Source of the DNA: a virus
DNA: 58,539 nt
IMG/VR virus record: IMGVR_UViG_3300031857_000203
Location: 1 to 58,539 of that record
Strand: one strand, 5' to 3'
In this document: piece after piece, positions 50,524-57,117 of the stretch
How the letters are laid out: the number at the start of each line of letters is the position of its first letter
Position numbering within the stretch: position 1 is the stretch's first letter
Made by a program: the position numbers and the translations under genes
Notes under the pieces: model-generated
Told to the model about the DNA's origin: nothing
The model's database searches: none
The model's input: only the letters and a program-made list of their open reading frames with translations

Positions 50524-50714
50524 GCTCCCTCCCCCGCCAGAGTGGCCTTCAGACGTTCAATTCTGGTCTGGTGGTACGTCACCATTGCCTCTGCGTATTC
50601 GCGTGCGCTATGAGCCTCTAGAAGCGCTCGGCGGGCATGGTCATATTCCTGAGCGGCCAGCACTTCCGCAGAGGGCGGCTGGAACAACACCTTGATCTTC
50701 TCCCAGGCGTTCAT
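50520..50714 (-). CDS. conserved hypothetical protein, 64 aa
   Basis: FQPPSAEVLAAQEYDHARRA followed by YAEAMVTYHQTRIERLKATL forms a helical hairpin, widely seen in phage early operons. Function unknown. 4-nt overlaps on both sides. Confidence 0.7.
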   Translation of the reverse strand: MNAWEKIKVLFQPPSAEVLAAQEYDHARRALLEAHSAREYAEAMVTYHQTRIERLKATLAGEGA

Positions 50715-51022
50715 TTGTCCTCCTTCACAAATACGCCGTTGGGCATCATGGTGCCCTTGCGGTCTTTGATCTCGTTGTAGGCCGATTCAAGGCAGTCAAC
50801 AAGATTCAGGTCTTGCAGAGCGCAGTAGTTAATGAGGCAAACCATTACGTCACCAACACCATCTGCAATCTTTTCCAGATCCTTCTTGAGGGTTGCGTCC
50901 GCAAGTTCCCCGAGTTCGGATACGGCCTTGAGGAGTTGTGCCTCCGGGGTGCTGTTAGGGATGATGCCTCTTTGCTCGGCCCATCGAACAATCTCAAGCT
51001 CAAGATAGTTAAAACTGCTCAT
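50711..51022 (-). CDS. MazG-like nucleotide pyrophosphohydrolase
   Basis: A 103-residue all-helical protein. SELGELAD gives E36 and E39, and DGVGDVMVCL gives D54 and D58: the metal-binding acids of the MazG/dUTPase-like superfamily. It probably hydrolyses non-canonical or signalling nucleotides, adjusting nucleotide pools or ppGpp responses. Its ribosome-binding site lies inside the last codons of the HNH gene upstream, with which it overlaps by 4 nt. Confidence 0.75.
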   Translation of the reverse strand: MSSFNYLELEIVRWAEQRGIIPNSTPEAQLLKAVSELGELADATLKKDLEKIADGVGDVMVCLINYCALQDLNLVDCLESAYNEIKDRKGTMMPNGVFVKEDK

Positions 51023-51654
51023 GCGGTTCTCCTGTTTATCGTTTGTTCGTAAAAGTCAATCTGCGATGCGCGTTGTAGTTTTCCGTCCCGCAGCCTATGT
51101 CGTATGCCGCTAATGCCGACATTAAGAATAGCTGTGGCCTGTGTGGCGGTGACTATTCCATCATCGGTATACACATACACAGTTGTTCTTTTGTTGTTTT
51201 GTTGAGTTTTCTGATCGGCCCATCTGCAATTGGCTTTTGAGTAGCCAATGTTGTTGTTGATTCGATCAAGAGAGCATCCATCGGGACGTTCTCCCATGTC
51301 GCGCAAAAAGATTTCAAAGTCATGCCATTCCTGGCATACGCCTATGTTTCTTTCGGGGTAAGACTCATGCCCACCCTTGCCCAAAGACCGTTGCAGCATG
51401 CTGTGCCAGCTACGATATGTGGGCGTTCCTGCGTAGCCGTGCTTGGTTATCTTTTCAACTCTTTTGGCAACAGCGTTGCACCCGCAAGAGGTGCTTGCGC
51501 CGCTAGACAAGCTGCGGAACAAGACTTCTTTTGTTACTCCACAATCGCAGGCGCAGTTCCAGTAAAAGACGCCATATTTTTGTTTCTTGGCAAGCGAAAT
51601 TACTGTCCATTTACCAAAGCGAAGGCCTGAACGGTCAATGAGTTTAGCTGGCAT
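51019..51654 (-). CDS. homing-type HNH endonuclease
   Basis: A 211-residue protein. The N-terminal domain (3-60), with FGKWTVI, FYWNCACDCG and STSCGC, is a zinc-containing module shared with the HNH gene at 56211. The catalytic part has GYAGTPTYRSWHSML, VCQEWHDFEIFLRDMG and CSLDRINNNIGYSKANCRWA, the His-Me finger style found in phage homing endonucleases. A C-terminal helix-turn-helix-like segment (ATQATAILNVGISGIRHRL) may bind DNA. It splits the SSB and MazG genes and is more AT-rich than they are, so it is a likely mobile intruder. Confidence 0.8.
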   Translation of the reverse strand: MPAKLIDRSGLRFGKWTVISLAKKQKYGVFYWNCACDCGVTKEVLFRSLSSGASTSCGCNAVAKRVEKITKHGYAGTPTYRSWHSMLQRSLGKGGHESYPERNIGVCQEWHDFEIFLRDMGERPDGCSLDRINNNIGYSKANCRWADQKTQQNNKRTTVYVYTDDGIVTATQATAILNVGISGIRHRLRDGKLQRASQIDFYEQTINRRTA

Positions 51655-51685
51655 GAGTTATTACCTCAATCAAAGCTGTAGTAAC

Positions 51686-52336
51686 TCAGAAAGGGATTTC
51701 CGATTCCATGTCAGCCAAGAACTCAGCGTTCTGCTGTTTCTGGTATTGCTCTGCAGCAGACCCCTTAGCCTTCCACTCAGGACTGGCTTCGATCTTGGCT
51801 TTCAAGTTGTTGGAGAAGGTGTCAAACAAAGCCATGTCAGGGTTGTCAAGGTCAAAGGTAGTCAGAGGGTTGACGCCTTCAGGAAGACCTGCCTTACGCA
51901 GCGCGGAGGGCACAGGGTTAACGTTGGAGACATTGGCGTAGACCTTTCCATCGTTGCCCTCGGCGTGGATGACAGTCAACATGCACCACGCTCCCAGAAC
52001 GTTCTTCAACTGAAAGCCCCGCAGTTCGTCTGCGGTGAAGTCACGGCCACGCCAAGCCTTCAGATCCGCCCTCAGACGAGACATCTCACCCAAGCTCATC
52101 GTGTAGTTCTTAGAGATGCTCATCGGCTCGTTGCGGTCGGTGACCAGAGCCTTGCCTTGTTCGTCTTCCCCGTGAACTTCCCACAAGATCATGATCTTGT
52201 AAGACTTCTTTTGCTGGCCTTGCCACTCGGTGGATTGAGTTCCCAAGTCAATGATGCGGTAGCACCGGGCAAGGTGCATGCCCGCAGGTACGGGTGTGAA
52301 CTTAGATTCGCTCGAGGCTTTTGCTGTGAGTCCCAT
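51686..52336 (-). CDS. ssb: single-stranded DNA-binding protein (phage type)
   Basis: A 216-residue OB-type protein with FTPVPAGMHLARCYRIIDLG and LRGFQLKNVLGAWCMLTVIH, the pattern of phage SSB-like proteins. The acidic C-terminal tip FLADMESEIPF mimics the D-D-D-I-P-F tail of bacterial SSB, which recruits partner enzymes. Likely coats ssDNA in replication and recombination with the downstream exonuclease. Confidence 0.75.
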   Translation of the reverse strand: MGLTAKASSESKFTPVPAGMHLARCYRIIDLGTQSTEWQGQQKKSYKIMILWEVHGEDEQGKALVTDRNEPMSISKNYTMSLGEMSRLRADLKAWRGRDFTADELRGFQLKNVLGAWCMLTVIHAEGNDGKVYANVSNVNPVPSALRKAGLPEGVNPLTTFDLDNPDMALFDTFSNNLKAKIEASPEWKAKGSAAEQYQKQQNAEFLADMESEIPF

Positions 52337-52345
52337 GATGTTTCC

Positions 52346-52480
52346 TTAAAGTCCAAGTTGTCTACGGATCAGCTTCCAGTCTTGCGCTGTAGCTTCACCA
52401 GCTTCTGCCCGATCAAGTGCTTCGGACAGTCTCTTCAGGAGGTCTTGAATCATTTCGCTGATTTCATCGTCTAACGTCAT
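52346..52480 (-). CDS. small helical protein, 44 aa
   Basis: First gene of the leftward operon. A 44-residue amphipathic protein (MIQDLLKRLSEALDRAEAGE, then QDWKLIRRQLGL), probably two helices. AAGGAAA lies downstream, serving the SSB gene. Function unknown; small helical early proteins often block host factors, but this is not shown. Confidence 0.55.
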   Translation of the reverse strand: MTLDDEISEMIQDLLKRLSEALDRAEAGEATAQDWKLIRRQLGL

Positions 52481-52590
52481 TGCTTCGCTCCATCAAAGTG
52501 ACGAGATCATAGTGCGTTTAACGAAACAATACAATACCCTTTACAACACTCAGACACTTGTGTAAGATCACATCAAACTTTGGAGGATCT
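52481..52590. promoter_or_regulatory. divergent early control region
   Basis: Between the leftward and rightward operons. Rightward: TTTACA, 17 nt, TAAGAT, with the palindrome ACAC-TT-GTGT inside the spacer, then GGAGG before ATG 52591. Leftward (complement strand): TTGTAT, 17 nt, TATGAT, with the palindrome CGTT-T-AACG between the boxes. Each palindrome is a plausible operator for the Cro/YdaS-like product of 52591. Not a strict lambda-type array: only one site per side is visible. Confidence 0.6.
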
Positions 52591-52797
52591 ATGCACCTGC
52601 GCGAATGGTTGAAGTCTCAAGGCCGAGGGTCTCAGCAGAAGCTGGCCCAGAAGATCGGCGTGAGTGAGACTTGGATGTCTTTGCTGGTGAACAACAGAGT
52701 GCCTTGTTCCCCGGCTCTGGCTACTGCGATCCATCAAGTCACTGAAGGTGCGGTGGACCGGATGGAGTTGCGTCCTGACATCTTTGGTGCCCCATGA
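52591..52797 (+). CDS. Cro/YdaS-like DNA-binding regulator, 68 aa
   Basis: A 68-residue helix-turn-helix protein: LREWLKSQGRGSQQKLAQKI, then GVSETWMSLLVNNRVPCSP (recognition helix about 27-37), and ALATAIHQVTEGAV. The pattern matches YdaS/Cro-like prophage regulators. GGAGG lies 6 nt before ATG 52591. Encoded next to the divergent promoter region, it likely represses one or both promoters. Overlaps the next gene by 4 nt. Confidence 0.75.
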   Translation: MHLREWLKSQGRGSQQKLAQKIGVSETWMSLLVNNRVPCSPALATAIHQVTEGAVDRMELRPDIFGAP

Positions 52798-53141
52798 ACT
52801 GGTACAAGTTTGATTTCAAGGCATACCAGTTGGAGACCTACGGTCTGCCCGATGCCGAAGACCTTGCCTACCGCAGGCTGATGGACCGGTACTACGAGCG
52901 AGAAGGGCCGATCCCCAACAACACAGATGATCTTTGCAGCTCAATCGGGCTTGATTGGGACTGCATCATCCCTGTCCTGATCAAGTTCTTCTTGCTGAAC
53001 GAGCACGATCAGTGGGTCCATGTTGAGTGGCAGTTCGACATTGAGAAGCGACACGAACGGTTGCTCAAGGCGGCAGCCGCAGGCAAGATGGGCGGCAGGG
53101 GCAACAAAAAAGGCTTGCGCCAGCCAGCAGAAGTCAGTTAA
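52794..53141 (+). CDS. DUF1376-type protein, short paralogue, 115 aa
   Basis: WYKFDFKAYQLETYGL, then EDLAYRRLMDRYYEREGPIP and FDIEKRHERLLKAAAAGKMG, form the DUF1376 pattern found in phage replication-region proteins. It lacks the long C-terminal part of the next gene. The second gene has the same core (EEDLAYRRLLDMYYTSEKPIP), so these are tandem paralogues. Perhaps a replication-initiation or regulatory subunit. Confidence 0.7.
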   Translation: MNWYKFDFKAYQLETYGLPDAEDLAYRRLMDRYYEREGPIPNNTDDLCSSIGLDWDCIIPVLIKFFLLNEHDQWVHVEWQFDIEKRHERLLKAAAAGKMGGRGNKKGLRQPAEVS

Positions 53142-53192
53142 AGTGTTGCGAAACCCGGCTAGGTCTGGCTGATCCCCTGACCGAAAAGCGTC

Positions 53193-53240
53193 ACACCTCC
53201 GCCTGCCGTTGGTTTCCTTCAGAGGTGTCGTTAGAGGTGT
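53193..53240 (+). promoter_or_regulatory. possible RNA switch before second DUF1376 gene
   Basis: ACACCTC (53193-53199) is exactly complementary to two copies of GAGGTGT (53222-53228 and 53234-53240). The second copy includes the ribosome-binding site of the gene at 53243, so pairing with copy two would hide it, while pairing with copy one would leave it free. The 101-nt gap holds no ORF. Sequence pairing is seen; function is inferred. Confidence 0.45.
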
Positions 53241-53242
53241 TC

Positions 53243-54013
53243 ATGCATTACTACCAGTTCCATGTCGGGGACTACCTGTCCTCAACCAGCCATCTTTCCA
53301 ACGAGGAAGACTTGGCATATCGACGTCTGCTCGATATGTACTACACCTCTGAGAAGCCAATACCGCTCGATACCCAATGGGTTTCCAGACGGTTGCGAGT
53401 GGCAACCGAGACGGTTGAATCCGTACTGCGAGACTTCTTCGTTCGCACGGAAGAGGGCTACTCAAAGGACCGCTGCCAGCAAGAGATCGAGAGATTTCGT
53501 CAGTTAGCTGAAAGAAACAAGCGAAACGGCAGTCTGGGAGGCAGGCCAAAGAACCCAATGGGTTCCCAATCGGATACCAGTGGCATCCCAGAAGAACCCA
53601 GTCGTAACCCTAACCATGAACCAATAACCAAGAACCAAGAACCAATAGATATAGAACCTAAAGGTTCTTTGTCGGGAAGTGCCTTCCCTCCCTGCCCGCA
53701 AAGAGAGATTCTTTGGCTTTGGAAGGAGAAGCTCCCTCATCTTGCCCAGCCCAGAATCTGGGAGGGCTCCAGGGCTGCTGCCTTGAGGCAGCGCTGGGTG
53801 CAGGCTTCTAAGCCTTCCGCCTTCAACAAAGATGGCTATGCCACGCAAGACGCTGGCTTGGAGTGGTGGGGTTCGTTCTTTGACTACATCGCCAAAGACA
53901 CGAAGTTGTCGAACGGCTTTGAGAGTCAAGGCCGTGTCTGGAAGCCAGACTTGGAGTGGGTGGTGAACGCCACGAATTTTCAAAAGATCATTGATGGGAA
54001 GTACGACCAATGA
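53243..54013 (+). CDS. DUF1376-containing replication-region protein, 256 aa
   Basis: N-terminal DUF1376 domain (HYYQFHVGDYLSSTSHLSNE, then EEDLAYRRLLDMYYTSEKPIP, RRLRVA; residues 1-90), basic linker (RNKRNGSLGGRPKNP), low-complexity Asn/Pro/Glu part (about 105-145), then a Trp-rich C-terminal domain. Architecture like lambda-O-type or DnaD-like initiators: DNA binding plus helicase-interaction tail. ATG 53243 follows GAGGTG. With no polymerase encoded, the phage presumably recruits host replication. Confidence 0.65.
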   Translation: MHYYQFHVGDYLSSTSHLSNEEDLAYRRLLDMYYTSEKPIPLDTQWVSRRLRVATETVESVLRDFFVRTEEGYSKDRCQQEIERFRQLAERNKRNGSLGGRPKNPMGSQSDTSGIPEEPSRNPNHEPITKNQEPIDIEPKGSLSGSAFPPCPQREILWLWKEKLPHLAQPRIWEGSRAAALRQRWVQASKPSAFNKDGYATQDAGLEWWGSFFDYIAKDTKLSNGFESQGRVWKPDLEWVVNATNFQKIIDGKYDQ

Positions 54014-54294
54014 GCTACGTCAAGCGTGAAACTGAAGGCACCTATACCGCCTACACCTGCAAGTTCTGCAACAACCCTGCCACGGCTGAAGCTCTCTCTA
54101 CCTTGGGTGCGAGATGCTCAAGGTGCTACGAGGTCTACTGCAAAGACATCTGGCCCGCGATGAAGTTTCCTGCAGGGCTTATTCCGCAGACTCACCTTGC
54201 CTGGGCGCACAAGCTGAAGCACCGCCACGATTGCGGTGAGAAGCTGACCGGCATCCAGATCGAGAAGTTTAAGATCGCGTTGAGGTTGGAATGA
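54010..54294 (+). CDS. zinc-ribbon protein, 94 aa
   Basis: CKFCNNPATAEALSTLGARC, then CSRCYEVYC: two CxxC knuckles (about 17-44) in a treble-clef or ribbon. A basic C-terminal half (AHKLKHRHDCGEKLTGIQIE) follows. Likely a nucleic-acid-binding early factor. 4-nt overlaps on both sides. Confidence 0.7.
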   Translation: MSYVKRETEGTYTAYTCKFCNNPATAEALSTLGARCSRCYEVYCKDIWPAMKFPAGLIPQTHLAWAHKLKHRHDCGEKLTGIQIEKFKIALRLE

Positions 54295-54533
54295 ACTGCA
54301 TGGGTGGCTGGTGCCTGAAGAGGCAGAACTGCGTGTACTACTGGCAGGAGAGCGAGATGACCATGGAGAGGCTTTGTGAGCCAGACAACACCGACGCCTA
54401 CCAACGAGTCACAGTTAACTTTCCAGCATCAGTGCCTCGTAAGGTGGCTTATTCAGTACCGATTAAGGGACAGGCAGGCATCTCACGATTGGCTGGAGCG
54501 ATTCAAGAAGCTGCATCCGACATCTACGCTTGA
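54291..54533 (+). CDS. small Cys-rich protein, 80 aa, overlapping another ORF
   Basis: Starts MNCMGGWCLKRQNCVYYWQE, a recognisable phage motif (CMGGWC-x5-C, then ERLCEPG-like). Family members tend to be shorter; the last 40 residues here overlap an ORF in another frame (54376-54597). Start overlaps the upstream stop. The N-terminal half is credible; the C-terminal half may be translated only incidentally. Confidence 0.6.
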   Translation: MNCMGGWCLKRQNCVYYWQESEMTMERLCEPDNTDAYQRVTVNFPASVPRKVAYSVPIKGQAGISRLAGAIQEAASDIYA

Positions 54534-54597
54534 GCGTGACACGAAGAAGCAGTGGTCATTAGGCAACAAAGGAAGAAAAGGAGAGTGGTATGAGTGA
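54376..54597 (+). CDS. conserved hypothetical protein, 73 aa (GTG start)
   Basis: FQHQCLVRWLIQYRLRDRQA, then SHDWLERFKKLH and KKQWSLGNKGRKGEWYE make a pattern I recognise from phage early proteins (DUF7696-like; name to be checked). GTG 54376 is inside the previous gene, so about 158 nt are read in two frames. It overlaps the next gene by 8 nt, ATGAGTGA. Confidence 0.65.
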   Translation: MSQTTPTPTNESQLTFQHQCLVRWLIQYRLRDRQASHDWLERFKKLHPTSTLERDTKKQWSLGNKGRKGEWYE

Positions 54598-55432
54598 TCC
54601 ATTCAAGATTGATGGTCCCACTTGCATTTCATTTTCTGGAGGCAGGACCAGCGCCTACATGCTGTGGCGTGTGCTTCAGAGTAACGATGGTTTGCCGGAA
54701 GAGGCTAAGGTCTGTTTTGCGAATACGGGGAAAGAAGATGAGGCAACGCTGAGGTTTGTAGACCGTTGCAGCAAAGAGTGGGGCGTTCCGATTACCTGGG
54801 TGGAGTACGTTGATGCGGAAGAAACCAAAGATCGCTTCCGTGTTGTCACGTTTGAAACCGCCAGCAGGGATGGTGAACCCTTTGAAGCAATCATCCGCAA
54901 GCGCAACTACCTACCTAACCCTGTCAGCCGCTTCTGCACGGTGGAGATGAAGGTCCGCGCAATCCACCGTTATCTGAAAAGCATCGGTTGGACTGAGTGG
55001 GATTTAATGCTTGGCATCCGGGCAGACGAACAGCGCCGACTGGCGAAGATTGGCAATCAAGATTACGGCAAGCATGAAGAGAAAGTTGCGCCTCTTGGTA
55101 AGGTTGGCATAACCAAAGAAATGGTTGGCGAGTTTTGGGCAGCGCAGTCTTTTGATCTTGAACTACCAAACATTAGCGGTGTCACTTATCACGGCAACTG
55201 TGATCTCTGTTACTTAAAAGGTGCAGCGCAGATACAAAGCCTGATAGCGGAGAAGCCTGAGCGTGCGGTGTGGTGGATCAAGATGGAGGCCCTGGCCCTG
55301 GCCTCTGCGCCTTCTGGCGCTAAGTTTTGGACTGACCGCCCTTCTTACGCAGCGATGCTGAAGTTCGCCCAAGAGCAGAGAGATATGTTTGATCAGGACG
55401 AAGAAGCCATTGCGTGCTTCTGTGGAGAGTAA
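54590..55432 (+). CDS. PP-loop ATPase, PAPS reductase-like
   Basis: A 280-residue protein. PP-loop SGGRTS (16-21) binds ATP-type ligands; CFANTGKEDEATLRFVDRC, RFCTVEMKVRAIHRYL, and GIRADEQRR are hallmarks of the PAPS reductase/DndC-like family in phages. Cys in RFCTVEMK, GNCDLCYLKG and the C-terminal CFCGE could hold an Fe-S cluster or metal. Possible roles include sulfur or nucleotide metabolism or DNA modification; no partner genes for phosphorothioation are present. Confidence 0.75.
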   Translation: MSDPFKIDGPTCISFSGGRTSAYMLWRVLQSNDGLPEEAKVCFANTGKEDEATLRFVDRCSKEWGVPITWVEYVDAEETKDRFRVVTFETASRDGEPFEAIIRKRNYLPNPVSRFCTVEMKVRAIHRYLKSIGWTEWDLMLGIRADEQRRLAKIGNQDYGKHEEKVAPLGKVGITKEMVGEFWAAQSFDLELPNISGVTYHGNCDLCYLKGAAQIQSLIAEKPERAVWWIKMEALALASAPSGAKFWTDRPSYAAMLKFAQEQRDMFDQDEEAIACFCGE

Positions 55433-55891
55433 ATGAGACTCTTCATCGGGCTAGACCCCGGAGCAGTCTCTGGTGCATGGGGAGTAGTGAACCATCACGG
55501 TGACTACGTTGCCTGCGGGCCAATACCTAACGAGGGTGGCCGAATCAAGGCAATCCAGTTGCGTGACCAGCTTGGACAAGTAATCGGAAGCAATGACGCG
55601 ATATTCGTGGTCGAGGACGTTCATTCCATGCCGAAGCAGGGGGTAGCCTCAACCTTCACCTTTGCGCGTGCTGTAGGGGCCATAGAAGCCGTTACAGAGC
55701 TATTCCGAGACCCGTGGTACATCGTCCGACCGCAAAGGTGGAAGGCAGACATGGGCGTGACAGCAGAAAAATCCACCAGTTTGGAACTTGCGAGGCAACT
55801 ATGGACGACAGCACCCCTCACCCGCAAAAAAGACCACGGCGTAGCAGAAGCACTGCTGCTGGCGGAGTGGCTCCGCAGACAAGAGTTGTGA
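55433..55891 (+). CDS. RuvC-like Holliday junction resolvase
   Basis: A 152-residue RNase H-fold protein: GLDPG with D8, FVVEDVHS with E61, and KKDHGVAEALLLAEW with D134 and E139 as metal-binding acids. Matches RuvC and phage relatives in size and order. Resolves recombination intermediates before packaging. It begins directly after the PP-loop gene stop and overlaps the next gene by 4 nt. Confidence 0.85.
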   Translation: MRLFIGLDPGAVSGAWGVVNHHGDYVACGPIPNEGGRIKAIQLRDQLGQVIGSNDAIFVVEDVHSMPKQGVASTFTFARAVGAIEAVTELFRDPWYIVRPQRWKADMGVTAEKSTSLELARQLWTTAPLTRKKDHGVAEALLLAEWLRRQEL

Positions 55892-56040
55892 GAGAACCGA
55901 CTTTGCTGGATGTTTTTGCGGCTTTCATCCAACACGCGGTGATCGTTAGCGGCCAGCAGCATGTAACGGCGCAGGATGTCTACGACGCTGCTGAAGGGAT
56001 GTTGAGGGAATCGGAGCGCAGACATGCCAACAGGAACTGA
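55888..56040 (+). CDS. small conserved phage protein, 50 aa
   Basis: REPTLLDVFAAFIQHAVIVS, then YDAAEGMLRESERRHANRN, a helical family common in phage early operons. GTG 55888 overlaps the RuvC-like stop (GTGA). The 3' end is repeated at the window start. Longer in-frame starts such as ATG 55801 are less likely. Confidence 0.7.
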   Translation: MREPTLLDVFAAFIQHAVIVSGQQHVTAQDVYDAAEGMLRESERRHANRN

Positions 56041-56323
56041 ACTGGCGGTGTGTCAGGACATCGAATACCGGCAGAAGATGGGCATCAACAAGTACGGAAC
56101 TACCGTAGCTGAGAACCCATTGGAGTTGCGGGAATGGCTGCAGAACGCCTATGAAGAGGCCCTTGATCTCAGCGTATACTTGAGGAGGTCAATGGAGGAG
56201 CTTGATAAGCATGGGGTACAAACTTGTCGATCTAACAGGAAAGACGTTCAGCAGGCTGACGGTGGTTCAGATGATGCCATCGATCAAGTACGGGCTGACA
56301 TCCAAAAGAAGATGGAAATGTAG
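56024..56323 (+). CDS. 64-aa family protein with altered C-terminus, 99 aa
   Basis: Same family as the gene at 8-202 through residue 61 (ending SMEELD), then 38 different residues read into the HNH insertion. Only the final GTR tripeptide of the left version is lost. Several residues before the junction also differ (NAYEEALDLSVYLRRS versus QAYEEALDMAIYLKRT). Probably still functional, since the core is intact. Confidence 0.65.
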   Translation: MPTGTELAVCQDIEYRQKMGINKYGTTVAENPLELREWLQNAYEEALDLSVYLRRSMEELDKHGVQTCRSNRKDVQQADGGSDDAIDQVRADIQKKMEM

Positions 56324-56801
56324 ATGTGAATGCGGAAAAGAAACTGAGGTTGATACTGGTGGGTTAACTTCAGGCAAAACAAAATCATGTGGGTGCCTGC
56401 ATTCCGAAACTTCTGCAGAAAATGGCATAAAGTCTAGGCATTTAGTGGCGAAGACACAGGCCGCATTTAATTCAATAAAGTCTATATACAAATCAAATGC
56501 AAAAAAACGCAATCTTGTCTGGGGTTTAAGCGATGAATATGCGCTGAGTCTTTTGAATGGAAACTGTTATTTTTGTGGAGATCCCCCGTCAAATTTGTAT
56601 AAGACCACATATTACAATCAAAAATACAATGGTATTGATAGATTGAATAATGATATGGGGTATGCAGAAGAAAACACGGTTTCTTGTTGCAAAGTTTGTA
56701 ATCATGCAAAGCACACGATGGATAAGGACACGTTTCTGAATTGGGTGAAAAAGGTTAATGATCATCAGCGAACGATGGAGGAACTTGATGGAACCAGATG
56801 A
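56211..56801 (+). CDS. homing-type HNH endonuclease, inserted
   Basis: A 196-residue protein. N-terminal zinc-type module (KLVDLTGKTFSRLTVVQ, then WKCRCECG and TKSCGC) shared with the HNH protein at 51019. Catalytic part: CYFCGD, then GIDRLNNDMGYAEENTVSCC and KVCNHAKH, the HNH zinc form. The last ten residues (RTMEELDGTR) are those of the gene at 8-202, so it uses that gene's stop codon. Much more AT-rich than its surroundings. The GGAGG of the upstream 15-bp repeat (56192-56206) lies 12 nt before ATG 56211. Confidence 0.85.
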   Translation: MGYKLVDLTGKTFSRLTVVQMMPSIKYGLTSKRRWKCRCECGKETEVDTGGLTSGKTKSCGCLHSETSAENGIKSRHLVAKTQAAFNSIKSIYKSNAKKRNLVWGLSDEYALSLLNGNCYFCGDPPSNLYKTTYYNQKYNGIDRLNNDMGYAEENTVSCCKVCNHAKHTMDKDTFLNWVKKVNDHQRTMEELDGTR

Positions 56802-57117
56802 CGCAATCGAGTACATCTTTAAGCACGGCAAAAAGTACGCAAAGGCCAAGGCTGAACGGATCTACCTCGAGGAGTTCCGCAAGAGCAAGAAGGCTGTGCT
56901 GATGCAGTACGCACAGTCTGTAGGCCACCAAACATCCGCGGCGCAGGAGCGTGAGGCATACGCCGATCAGGAATACGTTGACCTGCTGCAAGGCCTTAAA
57001 GCCGCTGTAGAGGCCGAAGAAGAGATCAGGTGGGGGTTGGTAGCAGCACAAGCACGCATCGATGTCTGGCGCTCAAGAGAGGCCAGCAGCAGGCAGGAGA
57101 TCAAGGCAGTCCTATGA
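56788..57117 (+). CDS. conserved hypothetical phage protein, 109 aa (right copy)
   Basis: Identical protein to 189-518 with only a few silent base changes. Its GGAGG ribosome-binding site and start codon survive inside the last codons of the inserted HNH gene. In-frame starts further upstream lie in the insertion and are not used as the call. Confidence 0.75.
   Translation: MEPDDAIEYIFKHGKKYAKAKAERIYLEEFRKSKKAVLMQYAQSVGHQTSAAQEREAYADQEYVDLLQGLKAAVEAEEEIRWGLVAAQARIDVWRSREASSRQEIKAVL

Noticed and set aside
55714-56040. 108-residue version of the gene ending at 56040
   Set aside because: The first half is a shifted reading of the RuvC-like gene; GTG 55888 with a 4-nt overlap fits this operon.
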